Shown here piece by piece: positions 11,300 through 23,272 of a stretch of DNA of 64,000 bases. Location of the stretch: contig JANUWF010001783.1 in NCBI GenBank assembly GCA_026120185.1, forward strand, positions 1,581,001 to 1,645,000, given 5' to 3'. The stretch is from Voacanga thouarsii (Eukaryota; Streptophyta; Magnoliopsida; Gentianales; Apocynaceae). The notes below the pieces were generated by a model. That model was not told the origin of the DNA. It did no database searches and saw nothing but the letters and a program-made list of their open reading frames with translations. Every line of letters begins with the position of its first letter. The stretch's first letter is position 1. The translations under genes were made by a program, and so were the position numbers.

Positions 11300-12749
11300 T
11301 GATAGGGGCTAAAATCACCATTATTTTTCTAGTTATTTGAGCTTATTTTCAGATATTTTTGTTGTAATAAATAGGCATATTGCTTCCTATTTGACATTTT
11401 ACTTGTAAAAAGTGTTTTTGAAAAGTTTGTGCATAAGTTGATTTCGAGCAAAAAGTGAACAATTCCATAATAGAACTGGCACCCAACTTAGCCATGGGAC
11501 TAGGAGTTGGGTCTATTCTGGTCAAGCAAAAGAAATAGGGCAAATTTCAAGAAGAATCCAGAACAGACCTAGTGTCAAGCCTAGCCAAGGGACCAGACGC
11601 TAGGTCCATTCTGATTAAACAGTAAAAACATAGCAAAATTGAGTTCAAAAATAGATTGGACCCAGTGCCAGTCCACTCTGTATAGACGCAGTTGTGAGCG
11701 AATTTGGTATTTTTTAAAGGATTTTGGTATTTTCTGAATTCGACTCGGACGAGACTTCTCAACCAATGAATTTTGGTATCAATGAGGCTTATAAATACAA
11801 TAAAAACACAAGAGAAATGTGTGATTTGAAGCATCTAAGCTAGCTACTCAATCACTACTCAAAGGAGCATTATTCAAAGGAGGTTTTCAAGAGAAGAAGA
11901 AGGGTTTGTCTATGAGTTTTATCTTTTATCCTTTGTTTACTTTTCTTTAACAATGATGTGCTTAATGTTTTGATTGCAATTGGATATTATTTTGGATATT
12001 ATGATTTATTGAGTTAATTAAGCCTTTTGATCAATTGATTATTGTTCTTGGTATTTGATTACTTATTTTTCTTACGGAGTTGGTTGATTGATTTTTATTA
12101 TTGACCTGCTTGAAAAAGAGGTTGGTAATGACTTCAATTAATTGATTTCATAATTGTTATCTCTTAACCTGCTTGAAAAATGGGTTAATTATTTAGAACA
12201 TTGGTAATCAAATGTTGGTTAAGGATTGCTAGAATATGGATTCATTGACTAATTTCATATTTTAAATCACCTAGAATATAGGGGTTCATATGAGGATTGA
12301 TTTTAATGCTTCTTTTGGACAAGTTAGTCGAGACAGAATATGTTCACGAATATAACTAGAAGATAGTGATTCCATAGATTGCAAACGAAGTGGGCTTATA
12401 TTAAATCCTTCTTGATGCCAAGACGACAATTGATTGTGATGAATGCTAATTGATTGAATCTTGTGTTTTCAAGATAATTGTCTAGTTAAATGAAACTGCA
12501 TTTTTAAGTTATATTTATTTTTATATTTATTTATTTTTCTTTTTATTCTTTTTTTGGCTAAACAATAACGATTTGTGTAAAGTAAGGTGGGAACCTAAGT
12601 TCTCGTAGATTCGATACTTGCTATTCCGAATACTATACGATAAGTATACTTGCCTGTATATGTGGTTTTAGTGGTTCACATTTTAATTAAAACTTGAGTA
12701 ATTGTGTTATTTGTTGGTAATATTTTCTACACTAAAAAACTATGTATCA
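11300..12749 (+). repeat. 5' LTR of the Athila derivative
   Basis: 1450 bp with TGAT...ATCA termini. U3 carries reiterated motifs around GGACCAGACGCTAGGTCC and CAGTGCCAG (11,470-11,680); TATA-like CTTATAAATAC is at 11,788. After the end, AGTTTTTT appears, but instead of a primer site the sequence jumps back to an internal LTR segment. Confidence 0.8.
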
Positions 12750-12756
12750 AGTTTTT

Positions 12757-13276
12757 TGAGTTTTATCTTTTAGCATTTGCTTACTTTTCTTTAACAATGA
12801 TGTGCTTAATGTTTTGATTGCAATTGGATATTATTTTGGAGATTATGATTTATTAAGTTAATTAAGCCTTTTGATCAATTGATTATTATTCTTGGTATTT
12901 AATTACTGTTTTTTTTACGGAGTTGGTTGATTGATTTTTGTTATTAACTTGCTTGAAAAGAGGTTGGTAACAACTTCAATTAATTAATTTCGTAATTGTT
13001 GTCTCTTAACTTGCTTGAAAAATGGGTTAATTGTTTAGAACATTAGTAATCAAAGGTTGGTTAAGGATTGCTAGAATATGGATTTATTGACTGATTTCAT
13101 GTTATAAATAACCTAGAATATAGGGATTTATATAAGGATTGATTTTAATACATCTTTTGGTTATGTTAGTCGAGACAGAATATGTTCACTAATATAACTA
13201 GAAGATAGTGATTCCATGGATTACAAGCGAAGTGGGTTTATATTAAATCCTTCATAATGCTAAGATGATAATTGAT
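12757..13276 (+). repeat. Second partial copy of the Athila LTR R-U5 segment
   Basis: GAGTTTTATCTTTTAGC onward repeats 11,911-12,437 nearly base for base (e.g. the AATGATGTGCTTAATG block at 11,952 and 12,797). It ends where a reversed copia LTR fragment begins. Confidence 0.75.
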
Positions 13277-14063
13277 TATAACTATCCAGGTTAAATGAAG
13301 ATCAGTGATCTCTTCAAACCAAACCATAACTTTATATTTAGTCCTTTTGTCACAGATATCCAGATTAAGCATAACGCATGGAGCATGTCATCCTTATTAA
13401 GCTTAATCAATTATTTCTTATTTTCATAGTAGACTATTTAGGAAAATAATATCAATATCTCAAATTAATATATTTGAGTACGGCCGTGCATTTTAACAGT
13501 CTAACTTATCAAATGGCCCATGGATATCTCTCCCATAATTGAGAGGGATAAATTCCTTCACTATCAATCATATTCCTCTCCCTGTTTTATTCTATATCCA
13601 ATAGTGATCTAATTTATTATCTAGTTTAAGACAACATCAATATAGAATTTATCAAGTAGGAAACTATGATGAATCTAGGTCGAAGGACTTTTAATATCAT
13701 TATGGCTGGAAAGTACTTATGACATGTTCCATGAAGTACTCTCACAGTGGGTCATGTCCAATATAATGTTCTCTAACATTTATTTATGTTCTGACTTGAT
13801 ATCACGTATATCCATAACCAGTAAAACATAGCCATCAAGTTACAAACATACTAATCTTAATTTATTATTATTCCACTAATAATAATCGATCAGGAATAAT
13901 TTAAGAATAACTATTGTATTGATTGTAGGGTTTTACTATCAAGTCACGTATTTGATGACCACAAAACTAAGTGCACTATTCATGAAAAGAAATGTCTCGT
14001 ATTATTGCATAATACATAATGACAATAGTATAAGTACAAATTGACTCTAGGGCATATCCCTAA
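13277..14063 (-). repeat. Reversed copia LTR, U3 half only
   Basis: This is the reverse complement of about 25,724-26,534, the 5' half of the LTR of the copia element at 25.7 kb (shared landmarks: GGTTAAATGAAGATC, GACATGTTCCATGAAG, AAATTGACTCTAGGG). It ends CATATCCCTAAC, one base short of a complete LTR terminus. The other half of the LTR is missing, so it is not a simple solo LTR. Confidence 0.8.
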
Positions 14064-14662
14064 CCGGTAACGACTTTAATTAATTAATTTCATACTTGTT
14101 ATCTCTTAACTTTCTTAAAAAATTGGCTAATTGTTTAGAATATTGGTAATCAAATGTTGGTTACGGATTGCAAGAATAGGATTTATTAACTAATTTCATG
14201 TTTTAAATCACCTAGAATATAGGGGATTATATGAGGATTGATTTTAATGTATCTTTTGGATAAGTTAGTCGAGATAGAATATGTTCACTAATTTAACTAG
14301 AAGATAGTGATTCCATGGATTGCAACTAAGATAATAATTGATTGTGATATTGGCTAAGTGATTCATTATCATATTTTCAAAAGATTTTATCTAAATTGCA
14401 TATTTTTACATCATTGAGTTATATATATTTCTTTATTTTTCTTATTTTTACCTTACTACTTTATTGGTTCGGTTAAAGAATGAATGAAAAGTGATTAGTG
14501 TGTACTTATTCTTTTGAGGATCAATACTCGTTAATTCCCTATGCTATACTTGCGATGAGTATACTTACTCATATGTGTATTTTGAGATTAATATTTTAAT
14601 TAAAACTTGACTAAGGGATAGATTTAAATTTGATGATTTTTATACACAAAATTTATGAAACA
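14064..14662 (+). repeat. Third partial copy of the Athila LTR, to its U5 end
   Basis: Resumes at GGTAACGACTTTAATTAATT, equivalent to 12,122 and 12,966, and runs to the LTR end near ATGAAACA. It contains the U5 block GAGGATCAATACTCGTTAATTCC. A degraded primer site and the CATGAAAGC leader motif follow. Confidence 0.7.
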
Positions 14663-14688
14663 AGTTGTTGGTGCTCATGAAAGCCTGG

Positions 14689-14725
<37 letters not shown>
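14689..14725 (+). repeat. (AT)n microsatellite
   Basis: Uninterrupted AT dinucleotide run of about 18 units in the leader of the Athila derivative, between the decayed primer site and gag. Confidence 0.95.
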
Positions 14726-14728
<3 letters not shown>

Positions 14729-14900
14729 CATTCCTTGTATTAATTGGTGCCATATTTTGTTTTGTTGTATATTTTTAATTTAATGTCGCTACATGTTGTA
14801 ATTTTCTCTAACCAAACTTGTAAACATCTATCTTACCTAACTAACTTGATTTCATATTGTAATATGTATATATGATACTAATAAGTTATTTTGTATAGGT

Positions 14901-15591
14901 ATGATGCCCAATTGGAGCATGGGACGGTATCCTAACATGTCTCATAGGATGACATTTCAACCATCTGACTCCATTGCCTTAGAAGAAGTGTTGGAAAAAT
15001 TTGCCACCCATGTAAACAAATGTTTTTATGAGATAGATGATAAATTGGCAAAATTTGAGGGCATGGTTAGAAATATGGAAAGGTAAATTTGATTTTTAAC
15101 GGATTTAGTGATAAAATCGCCATTATGGGTGGAAACACAATATGATTCAGATGCCGTTATATTATGAAGTGGTAAGGAGCTACCCGATCCCGGCACAGAA
15201 TTGGTACCATCTAAAGAAGATGGGCTAGAACCAACCCTTCTTGTTGAACCTTTTGAAAAATAACCTTAAAAAATCAGATTTTCAGCCACCGGTACCTTAC
15301 CCCACTCGCACACACAAAGCAAGAAAAGATGCACAATTTGACAAGTTTTTAGAAATATTCAAACAATTGCACATAAACATTCCACTTAGCGAGGCATTGG
15401 TGCACTTGCCCAAATATGCAAAATTTCTAAACCGCATGGTTATTAACCAAACAAGGTTGGAGGAATTATCTACTATAGTTTTAAATAAAGATAATGGCAC
15501 CTTCAAGATTAATGGAAATCAGGTAAAACATTATTATGGGGAGACATTGGAAACCTTGGATCATGTGGATACTTTTCTCTATAAGCCATGA
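14901..15591 (+). pseudogene. Athila gag-pro remnant fused to the integrase C-terminus
   Basis: Gag: 14,901-15,086 has LEEVLEKFATHVNKCF-type helical sequence, then a broken LRSGKEL-type region at 15,165-15,240. Pre-protease: 15,241-15,487 encodes the Athila-conserved DKFLEIFKQLHINIPLSEAL ... KYAKFLNRMV. From about 15,487 the frame continues as GTFKINGNQVKHYYG, which is the C-terminal end of Athila integrase. The 116-residue frame therefore joins two parts normally more than 3 kb apart, and the protease DTG/DLG motif, RT, RNase H and integrase core are all missing. Not functional. Confidence 0.8.
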
Positions 15592-16976
15592 TTCTTCTTT
15601 CGGATCGTATGAATGTTTTTCATCTTTGTCAATTTTTTTTATTTTTTTCATTTGGCTATTTGTCGTGCTTTCATTTTCTATATTTATGTTTTTCCTTGTT
15701 TTGTTTCTTTTTAATTAGGTACTCCTCTGACTATTCTTGTAACCCTTCCTTGTAATGGATATAAACATGGTAGCACTATGATGTAATAGACGTCTCTTCT
15801 TCACTTTATTCTTCTTCTTTATTCATTTTAGTCTTCTTGGCTGTACTTTTATTGTTCTATCTTTGGCCATTGAGGACAATATCCAATTTAAGTGTGGGAG
15901 GGGGTGGAGAATGAGGTTGAAGAAATACTTTTACATATATCATTTTTGTGAAAATTTTTTAAAAATTTCAGTGGTTTTCATTGTTAAGCGAGGTTGTAAT
16001 TTTTTTTCTTACTTGGATATGAGTTTTGTCATTCATTTGGTGGATTTTTTTTTTGTGAAATTGGTTTTGTTGGATAGGATATTTTTCAAGACCTAAGAAG
16101 TTTGATTAATCTTGTTCATGCATTGGTGTTCGAATGTTATTTTACTCATCTAGTTGAAATATGGAGGTCTGATGAATATGGGTAAAGTTTATTAGTTAAC
16201 TCTTATATTATGAGTTTAAATTTTGCTAGCTTTGAGTTGCGATGAAAAATGTAAGTTGATAAAAGATCTTTGAGAGTAAGGATTGTGGAAAAAATTGTGA
16301 AACATTCTTGTGAGTTGAAGAATTGGAAGAATGAGTTGTTATTTTCTCTTTGAAGATGAGAAAAAAAATTATTTTTGCTTGATGTGAGGGCCAATACGGA
16401 TAGTGAAGAGAAATTCACTTTCTTGAGGCTATGAATTCCCAAGAGCAAAAGAAAAGAATATTGTTGAAAAAAATGCTAGGTGATGGCTAAAAGGGGGCCA
16501 ATACGTTATGTAAAGAGAAATCCATGCGCTTAAGGCTATCAATTTCCTAAGTCATTAAAAAAATAGAGAGAAAAAGATTGGAGTGCTTTTCTTATATCAT
16601 GACTTAAGTTATGTAGTTTTTGGATCTATAATGCTTGAATTGATAGATGGCTTGACTTATGTGATTCATGTTATCTATATTTGTACTTGAGGAGTGAAAT
16701 AATCTTCTTAGACTAAGGTATACACTTGATTAATTTGACTTTAAGAGTTTTGTGGTATCTTGTCAAAAGTTTCAAAATGTGTATTGTTTTCAAAGGGAAT
16801 GAATGACAAGAGTTATATCTAAAGTTTGAAGGGAAGACATAATCTTTGTTATGGTAAAAAAAAAATTGAATAAGAAAGGACTTGTGTTTTCTTACAAGGA
16901 CTTATGTTTTCTTAATGATTTTTCTTGACTAAATGTTTTGCAGGAGAACAAGCAAAAGTTCATGTGTGGAGGTATG
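15592..16976 (+). other. 3' noncoding internal region of the Athila derivative
   Basis: Contains the Athila-typical block CATTGAGGACAATATCC followed by AATTTAAGTGTGGGAGG (15,868-15,905), which usually lies between pol and the 3' LTR. A degenerate direct repeat starts at 16,389 and 16,497 (GGGCCAATACG ... AGAGAAAT ... AAGGCTAT). Short T-rich open frames here (15,863-16,096) have no recognisable product. Confidence 0.6.
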
Positions 16977-17471
16977 TGATAGGGGATAAAATCACCATTA
17001 TTTTCCAAGTTATTTGAGGTTGTTTTGAGATACTTTTGTTGTAATAACTAGGCATATTCTTTCCTAATTGATATTTTACTTGTAAAAAGTGTTTTTGACA
17101 AATTTGTGCAGATTTAAGTTGATTTCGAGCGAAAAGTGAACAATTCCAGTAGACCTGGTGCCAGTCTTAGCCAATAGACTAGGTGCTAGGTCCATTCTGG
17201 TCAAGCAGAAGAAATAGAGCAAATTTCAGGAAGAATCCAGAACAGACCTGGCGCTAAGCCTAGCAAAGGGACTAGGCACCGGGTCCATTCTGGTCAAACA
17301 ACAAACACGGAGCAAAACTGAGTCCAAAAATAGATTGGACCTGGTGCTAGGTCCACTTTGCACAGACACGGTTGTGTAAAAATTTGGTATTTTTCAAAAG
17401 ATTTTGGTATTTTTTGAAATTGACTCGGACTAGACTTCTCAAGTAACGAATTTTGGTATCAATGAGGCTTA
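16977..17471 (+). repeat. 3'-truncated 3' LTR of the Athila derivative
   Basis: Starts TGATAGGGGATAAAATCACC and follows 11,300-11,794 through the U3 motif cluster (GACCTGGTGCCAG, CTAGGTGCTAGG) up to CAATGAGGCTTA, where unrelated sequence begins. Confidence 0.85.
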
Positions 17472-18544
17472 AAGAATTTTTGGCAAAATAGCACAAGAAA
17501 ATGCTCAAGAATTTATAGTGATTCGATCCTCAAATAATCTATATCGACTACCTTAAGTTTTCACTTAAGGATTTCAACACCACTCACTAGAAACCTTTTC
17601 ACAAATTAATGATGGTAGGTGACACTAATCTTACACAAGAGGATTACCACACTTGGTTTTGCACTCAACCTCTTTAAACACAACAATCAAGGCTCATCGT
17701 AATTGGGTTTTACCTCCTTCACCTTGATACAAAGCGGATTTGAAAGTGAGTATAGAGATAGCTCATAGATTAAGTAGAATATGAACAACTAAGCACCAAC
17801 ACCTTTTACCTTTGGAACAATTTTATTTCACTTTGAAGCACCAATAAGAAGGGAGATTTTTGTATTCTAAAGTGTAAGAGTGTTTTTGTGAAAGATATCA
17901 CAAAAATCTACTTCAAAATCGAGTTCTAAAGACTTTTATAGCAGCAAAACTCGAAGTCCCAACGGCTAGTTATTTTCTGTCAGGATTTTCAGGATTTTAG
18001 AATCACAAAATGGACGGATGTTCATCCAAAAAGTGAGTCCAAAATAACACTTTTTTAAGTAGAAACATTTTAAAAATTCTACAGAGTATTACAGGGAGTT
18101 TTGGATTCAGAGATCCATCTAAACTACTCAATCTAAACATCTAAAGACTTACTCTTTGAAATCTTTTACTTTGTGTGCTTCAAGGTAAAAGTAAATTGAA
18201 GATAAGGTAAAAAGACATAGGAATTTAGAAGAAATACCTTAACAACATTTCCTAGTTTATAGTTCTTTAACAAAGACTTCACGATTTACAAGCTCTTGAA
18301 TTGAGATTATACTTTACTTAGATTCCACTGTTCATGAGTTGCTTAGCAGTCCCATTTGAATGCCTTTGGAAGAACTGAGCTCAAACATGTCCTATCATAT
18401 ATAAATAACATAAGTTAGTCCTCATCAATATTTGTCATAAATCAAAACACTGGAGAATACCCTTAGAGCTAACAAAAACATCAACCAAATCTTGTCAATT
18501 TTATTTAACTAGCATGCTTCCTACGTTTGCCATAAAACCAACAT
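17472..18544 (-). other. Internal leader region of a minus-strand copia element, unassigned
   Basis: Lies left of a tRNA-Met primer site, hence on the internal side of a minus-strand copia 5' LTR. No gag-like frame is visible on the minus strand. The left border is where the Athila 3' LTR breaks off, so the rest of this copia element is gone or was never here. No other feature recognised in it. Confidence 0.45.
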
Positions 18545-18556
18545 GCTCTGATACCA
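18545..18556 (-). other. tRNA-Met primer-binding site (copia)
   Basis: The plus strand reads GCTCTGATACCA, so the minus strand is TGGTATCAGAGC, the standard primer site complementary to initiator tRNA-Met in plant copia elements. It fixes the orientation of the LTR to the right. Confidence 0.85.
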
Positions 18557-20604
18557 ATTAAAGGTAATATGAAGCAAACATAAGTATAGAAGCAGTGAAA
18601 AAATGCAGTAGCGGAAGAAAAATACCTTTACATTTTCTCATAACTAACAGCTTAGGTTGTGTTTGATTTGCTTGAATAGGCACAGACGGTATGTTTGAAG
18701 TCTCTACCCTCGAAGATGACTCCAATTGTTGTCCAGCAAGCCTATGGCTTTTTCTTAGCATTAACGCAATATTTCAAGCTTTCCAGAATATACCAAAATG
18801 GCAAAAGGAATTGGCCCTATCAATATCTTAACAATCTGCTAAAGTGTAGTATCAAGAGGAGTAACTTTCTGTTTATGTATTTACTCGAAGAATAGATACA
18901 CATAAAGCTTTCAGAAAATAGAGAGAATCACATATGTCAAATGATGCTTGTGTATGTTTTTTCACTCTCTATCAATCCAAACTCTCACCTCTGGCTATCT
19001 TCCGAGAGTTTAAAAAATTTGAACCAATGTGCATCTTTCCACCATTTGCTAAACCGGTTAGCTCTAAGCTGAACAAGCTCGGGCCAAGACTACTGGACCC
19101 TTTGTCTAGGCTATTGGGATAAATTAATTATATTAACTAGGACCAAATAAATACCATAATAGTTAATTATACAATCCAAATAAACGAGTCCAATACAGCA
19201 AACTATTTTCATTTAGGCCCAACTTAATTTTAATTATTCAAACCAAGCTTAAGCCCTAAACAGTTATTTAACCCACTAAACTAATTAATTAATTCTCTCT
19301 CTAGATTTTTTATTTTATTTTAGCCTAATGAATAAACTAGTTTACCTAAATAGAATACAATCCATTTTATTTAAGACCATTTCCTTATCCCAAAGCTATC
19401 AGGATTTATGGGCTATTCCAAGGACCAAAAGACATATTGCCTTGGCTGCTAAAATGACAAAAATACGCCTATTATAGAAATAACTATATTTTACATTATA
19501 AATATTTTCTAATATCACCATAAAAAAATACTGACCCAAAGACAATTCTACGTAAACAATGTCTCCGACCTATAGGTGTTATGACAAATATACCCCTCTA
19601 CGTAACACCGTACATTTAAAGAGGAACAGTATACTAACACCTCTATAAATGACATCTACCATTCTTAGACCTTTAGTCTAATGATCCACAGCTTCCTAGA
19701 ATGTTTTTGCTTTCCAAAAGAGCTACCTTAAAGCAAACATCAAAGTTATGTTCCTAGGGTCCTGGATTATTAGATCATTTGAATAATCACAATGGGCGGT
19801 ATAGAGTATAAGCTATCTTATACAGGTTTGTCTTAACTAATTAGTCACATACCTAATATACAAGTATATTGGTCCTACGATAGAATCTCAACTATAGCAT
19901 ATTAAATTATACGCTTCCAGCTTTGCCAGACCATCAATCCATACTCAAGCTGTAGGATATAAGTCCACATTATAGCAGTAGTAGTATGAGTTTCTACCAT
20001 ATAATACTTTTAGATCGATTACTATAGGTCTAGTTCTATGTATTCAAAAAACGCTTATGTTATAAAGTGATACGACTACTTATTGGTTAAAGGTATGTCA
20101 TTTCCTATTTGGAATTTGTAACATAATAACCTTATCATGCTGAGATTTCCATTCTCATCTTCTTGCCTTTGCACGGCCCTTGACTTGTAATAGATTTGAG
20201 ATCTCACTTTCCTCTTAGGTCAACCTACTACAGGCAAGCAGAATGAATCCCTATAGCGAGCATAAAGCTAGGGTGTTAAGAGCTTACTTGTTAGAGTAAG
20301 GGCTAAGAAACATCTTTTTGTTTTGAGCAAGAGGGAGCAAGGCTTCAGGAAGAATCTATTTAGGTTTTGGGCTATCTTTGTCTAGTTAAGAACAACATGT
20401 TATATGCTAAGTAACATGTGATCTATACCTTACTGTGAAAGACATCCATTCATATAGATTACTTACTTAAATACAATGGGTCCTTTCTAGTGAAATCGTG
20501 TACAGAATAAAATGCAAAAACACATCATTTATGAGAATAAATCTTTTATTAATTTAATCAAAATTACATCAGAAATATAGTCTTAGTGGGCATACATTCC
20601 AATA
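18557..20604 (-). repeat. Copia-type 5' LTR, minus orientation
   Basis: About 2.05 kb between the primer site and CATACATTCCAATA (minus strand TATTGGAATGTATGCCC, close to the TGTTGG start of plant copia LTRs). Noncoding; short open frames at 18,695-19,122 are incidental. Confidence 0.65.
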
Positions 20605-20703
20605 GAGATTTCCTTCATTCTTGTTTAGAGGTCCATAAATGAGTTTTCTAAGGGACCAGTTATTGGTATTATGCACTAAAAATATTTATTTATACAATGC
20701 ATT

Positions 20704-22555
20704 TGATGCATATAGATTTGGGTATAAAATTCATATAAAAATAAGTACATTCTCAATCAAGTTTAAATAAAAATATTAACCCCAAATTACACATATGAGC
20801 AAGCGTACTCATCATTAAGCATAGTATAGGGTTTAAACGAGTATCGATCCTTCAGGAACAAGTATGCATTAATCACTTTTCTTTTATTATTTAACTGACT
20901 CAATAAAGTGAAAAAGAAATAAAAAGGAAAATAAAATAAAATAAAAGAATATATACATATCAAGGATGGAGAATTATGTAACTCAAACCATTATTTTGAC
21001 AAACATGACATTAAAGAACACAATCATTATCATAATTAATCATTCTCTTGGTATCATGAAGGATTAAGATAGATTCACATCTTTAGTTAATCCATGAAAT
21101 CACTATCTTCTAGACAAATTAGCATCACATGGTCAGTCTTAACTAATTCACCCAAAAGATGCATTAAACACAATCTTTGATTAAATTTCTATATCCTGGC
21201 AAACTTAAAACATGAAATTAACCAATGAATCCATATCTTGGCAGACATCAACTAACCTTTAATTACCTAGTTCTTAGCAATTAACCTCTTTTCCAAGCAA
21301 GTTAATAGACAATAAATATGAAATTAATAAATTGAAACCACCATCAACCCCTTTTTTCAAACAATTCAATTGAAAGAGATAACCAATTAATCTCGTAATC
21401 AACACAAGTAATTAAATACCAAGAATAACAATCAATTAATCAAAAGATCAAAGTAACTCTAAAAATCATGAATACCTAAAACAATGTTAAATTATAATAA
21501 AACAATTAATACATCATTGTTCAAGAAAAAAAAAATAACAAAGTTAAAAGAAAGCACTCATAGACAAGCCCCCTCCTTCTTCCTTCGTAGACCCTCTTAC
21601 ACAATCCTCCTTGAATTATTTCTCTCGAGAAAATATTGGTAATGCACTTTAAAATGAATCTAAGTCTATACATTGTGCACTTTCTTTTTCTAAGGTAAAT
21701 TTGCCTTTATTTATAGGCTTACAAAATTCCTAAAAAAATCCTAAATAAAGAAGAAGTAATTACTAAAATTTAAAACCAAAAAGGAATAGTAAAATTCTAA
21801 AATAAAAACCTAAGAAAAAACTAAGTAGTCCACCACCTTAATTGAGAATTGGAAATCAATTGGACTTTGAGAATTCTGTTTTGTCGTGTTGTGCTGAAGT
21901 CCTTCTTGTTTTGAATTGAAATTGCCCATGCCATTTTGTTCAATCGAACTAGTCGAATTAGCTCAATTGAGGCCACCAAATTTCTATTTTCTTTTTCATG
22001 CTGCTGCGTCGACTTGCTGAGCCATAAATCATCCCACCGAATTTCCTTTTCTTCCTTTGTTATTGCGTCGGCTCAATTGAGTCACAAGTCCCCACCGAAT
22101 TTGTTTTTCTTCCTTTTGTCCTTTTTCTCGGCCACTTTTGTTGACTTTTTCTTTGTCTTGGCCCCACCGAAATTCCTATCTTTTCTTCTCTTGCTTTTCC
22201 TTTCATCTTGCTGCCGATTTTGTTGCTTTTGCTTTGTTATTGAGCCGTGAGCCATGAAGCTAATTGCTTCCTTTTCCTTTCCAATTTCAATTGCAATTGC
22301 CCTGTTCCTTCAATTTCTCTACCTTTCCAGTGGAAGACCGGCGCCGGCTCTACCTTCTTGGCTTGGTGCTGGTCTGTGCTAGAAAATTATGCGATTAGTT
22401 CTAAATTTCTCCTATTTTTGTATAAAATTACAAAAAAGCATTTTTTTTATAAGGGAAATATTAAATAGGAAGGAATATGACTAGTTATTGTATAAAAAGT
22501 ACCTCAAATTAATCTTAAATAAATAGGAAAATAATGATGATTTTAACCCCTATTA
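20704..22555 (-). repeat. Solo Athila-type LTR, minus orientation
   Basis: TGATGCATATAG ... CCCCTATTA, 1852 bp, flanked by GCATT (20,699-20,703) and GTATT (22,556-22,560), an imperfect 5-bp target duplication inside a copia LTR. No primer site or polypurine tract adjoins, so it is a solo LTR left by LTR-LTR recombination. Its U3 holds GACCGGCGCCGGC (22,335) and a long CT-rich stretch that produces the spurious plus-strand frames at 21,936-22,468. Confidence 0.85.
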
Positions 22556-22884
22556 GTATTCTACATATTTTTTCAATAAAAGGCATTATTTATTTCTCAG
22601 TTCATTTAATTACTTTATACGTTAGCGTGTATAAAACTGATAGATAAAGTATCAAGCATAATATACAGTATTAAGGAAATCATGATGGACATCATAATAT
22701 GAGATTCCTATTATATTATTTGGAGCTTGTACTTAAACTATCATTAGTCATAGTATTAATAAGACATGACATCATTAATGTACTAATAATAGCACATGTT
22801 AGACTTCTCGATTAGATCAAAAGGTAGTTCCCACATCGGTGAGTATTATTATATTCAAAATTAACATGTGGATGCTTGTTGGAT
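22556..22884 (+). repeat. Remainder of copia LTR1 after the solo LTR
   Basis: After the target duplication, CTACATATTTTTTCAATAAA continues the LTR interrupted at 20,703 and parallels 23,320-23,637. It stops at GGATGCTTGTTGGATG and passes straight into RNase H sequence. Confidence 0.8.
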
Positions 22885-22904
22885 GTTCATTGGATGACAC
22901 CTGC

Positions 22905-23257
22905 CAAATAAACCACTAAGGGTGACTGCATAGTGGCTTCTGAAGCAGCTAAAGAGACGGCCTGGATCAAGAAGTTCGTAATAGGTGTAGTACCTAACAT
23001 TGTTGATTTAATACATTTATATTGTGACAATAATAGAACTATTGCATAACCAATTGACCACAGTCTCATCAACAATCAAAATATGTACTTAGGCACTATC
23101 ACTTAATTACAAAGATTATTAATAGGAAAGATGTAAAGATAGAGAAAGTTCTCACTTATCAGACCATAGTTGATCCACTCACAAAGGCATTACCCCAAAA
23201 TAAACATGATAGTCATGTTTAGTCATTTGGTATTTGATATATAAATGATTGGATCTA
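22905..23257 (+). pseudogene. Copia RNase H C-terminal remnant
   Basis: The plus strand encodes VASEAAKETAWIKKFV, then LIHLYCDNN, DVKIEKVLTYQTIVDPLTKALPQ-type sequence and a decayed end, the C-terminal third of copia RNase H (family pattern: SEAAKEAVWLKKF, CDNNGA, VKIEKVHT, ADPLTKPLPQ). In-frame stops replace several codons (after TIA, after GTIT, near the end). The polypurine tract GAAAGTGAGAG (23,260-23,270) and LTR2 follow directly. The 62-residue minus-strand frame over this region is a shadow. Confidence 0.85.
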
Positions 23258-23272
23258 ATGAAAGTGAGAGAT

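Larger units (their letters stand above)
11300..17471 (+). mobile_element. Deleted Athila-type element, plus strand
   Basis: Starts TGATAGGGGCTAAAATCACC at 11,300; the same start recurs at 16,977 as the 3' LTR. Between them lie a partly repeated 5' LTR, a decayed primer site (AGTTGTTGGTGCTCATGAAA at 14,662), a gag-pro/integrase-tail fusion (14,901-15,591) and a 3' noncoding part. Reverse transcriptase, RNase H and most of the integrase are absent, so it is non-autonomous. The 3' LTR is cut at 17,471. Confidence 0.8.

Noticed and set aside
21936..22468. Open frames of 104 and 73 residues, Ser/Phe/Leu-rich, repeated at 55,259-55,713
   Set aside because: They lie in the CT-rich U3 of an Athila LTR, have hydrophobic low-complexity composition and no domain; open because of base composition, and present twice only because of the segmental duplication.
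22887..23075. Minus-strand 62-residue frame
   Set aside because: It is antisense to the copia RNase H remnant, which is recognisable on the plus strand.
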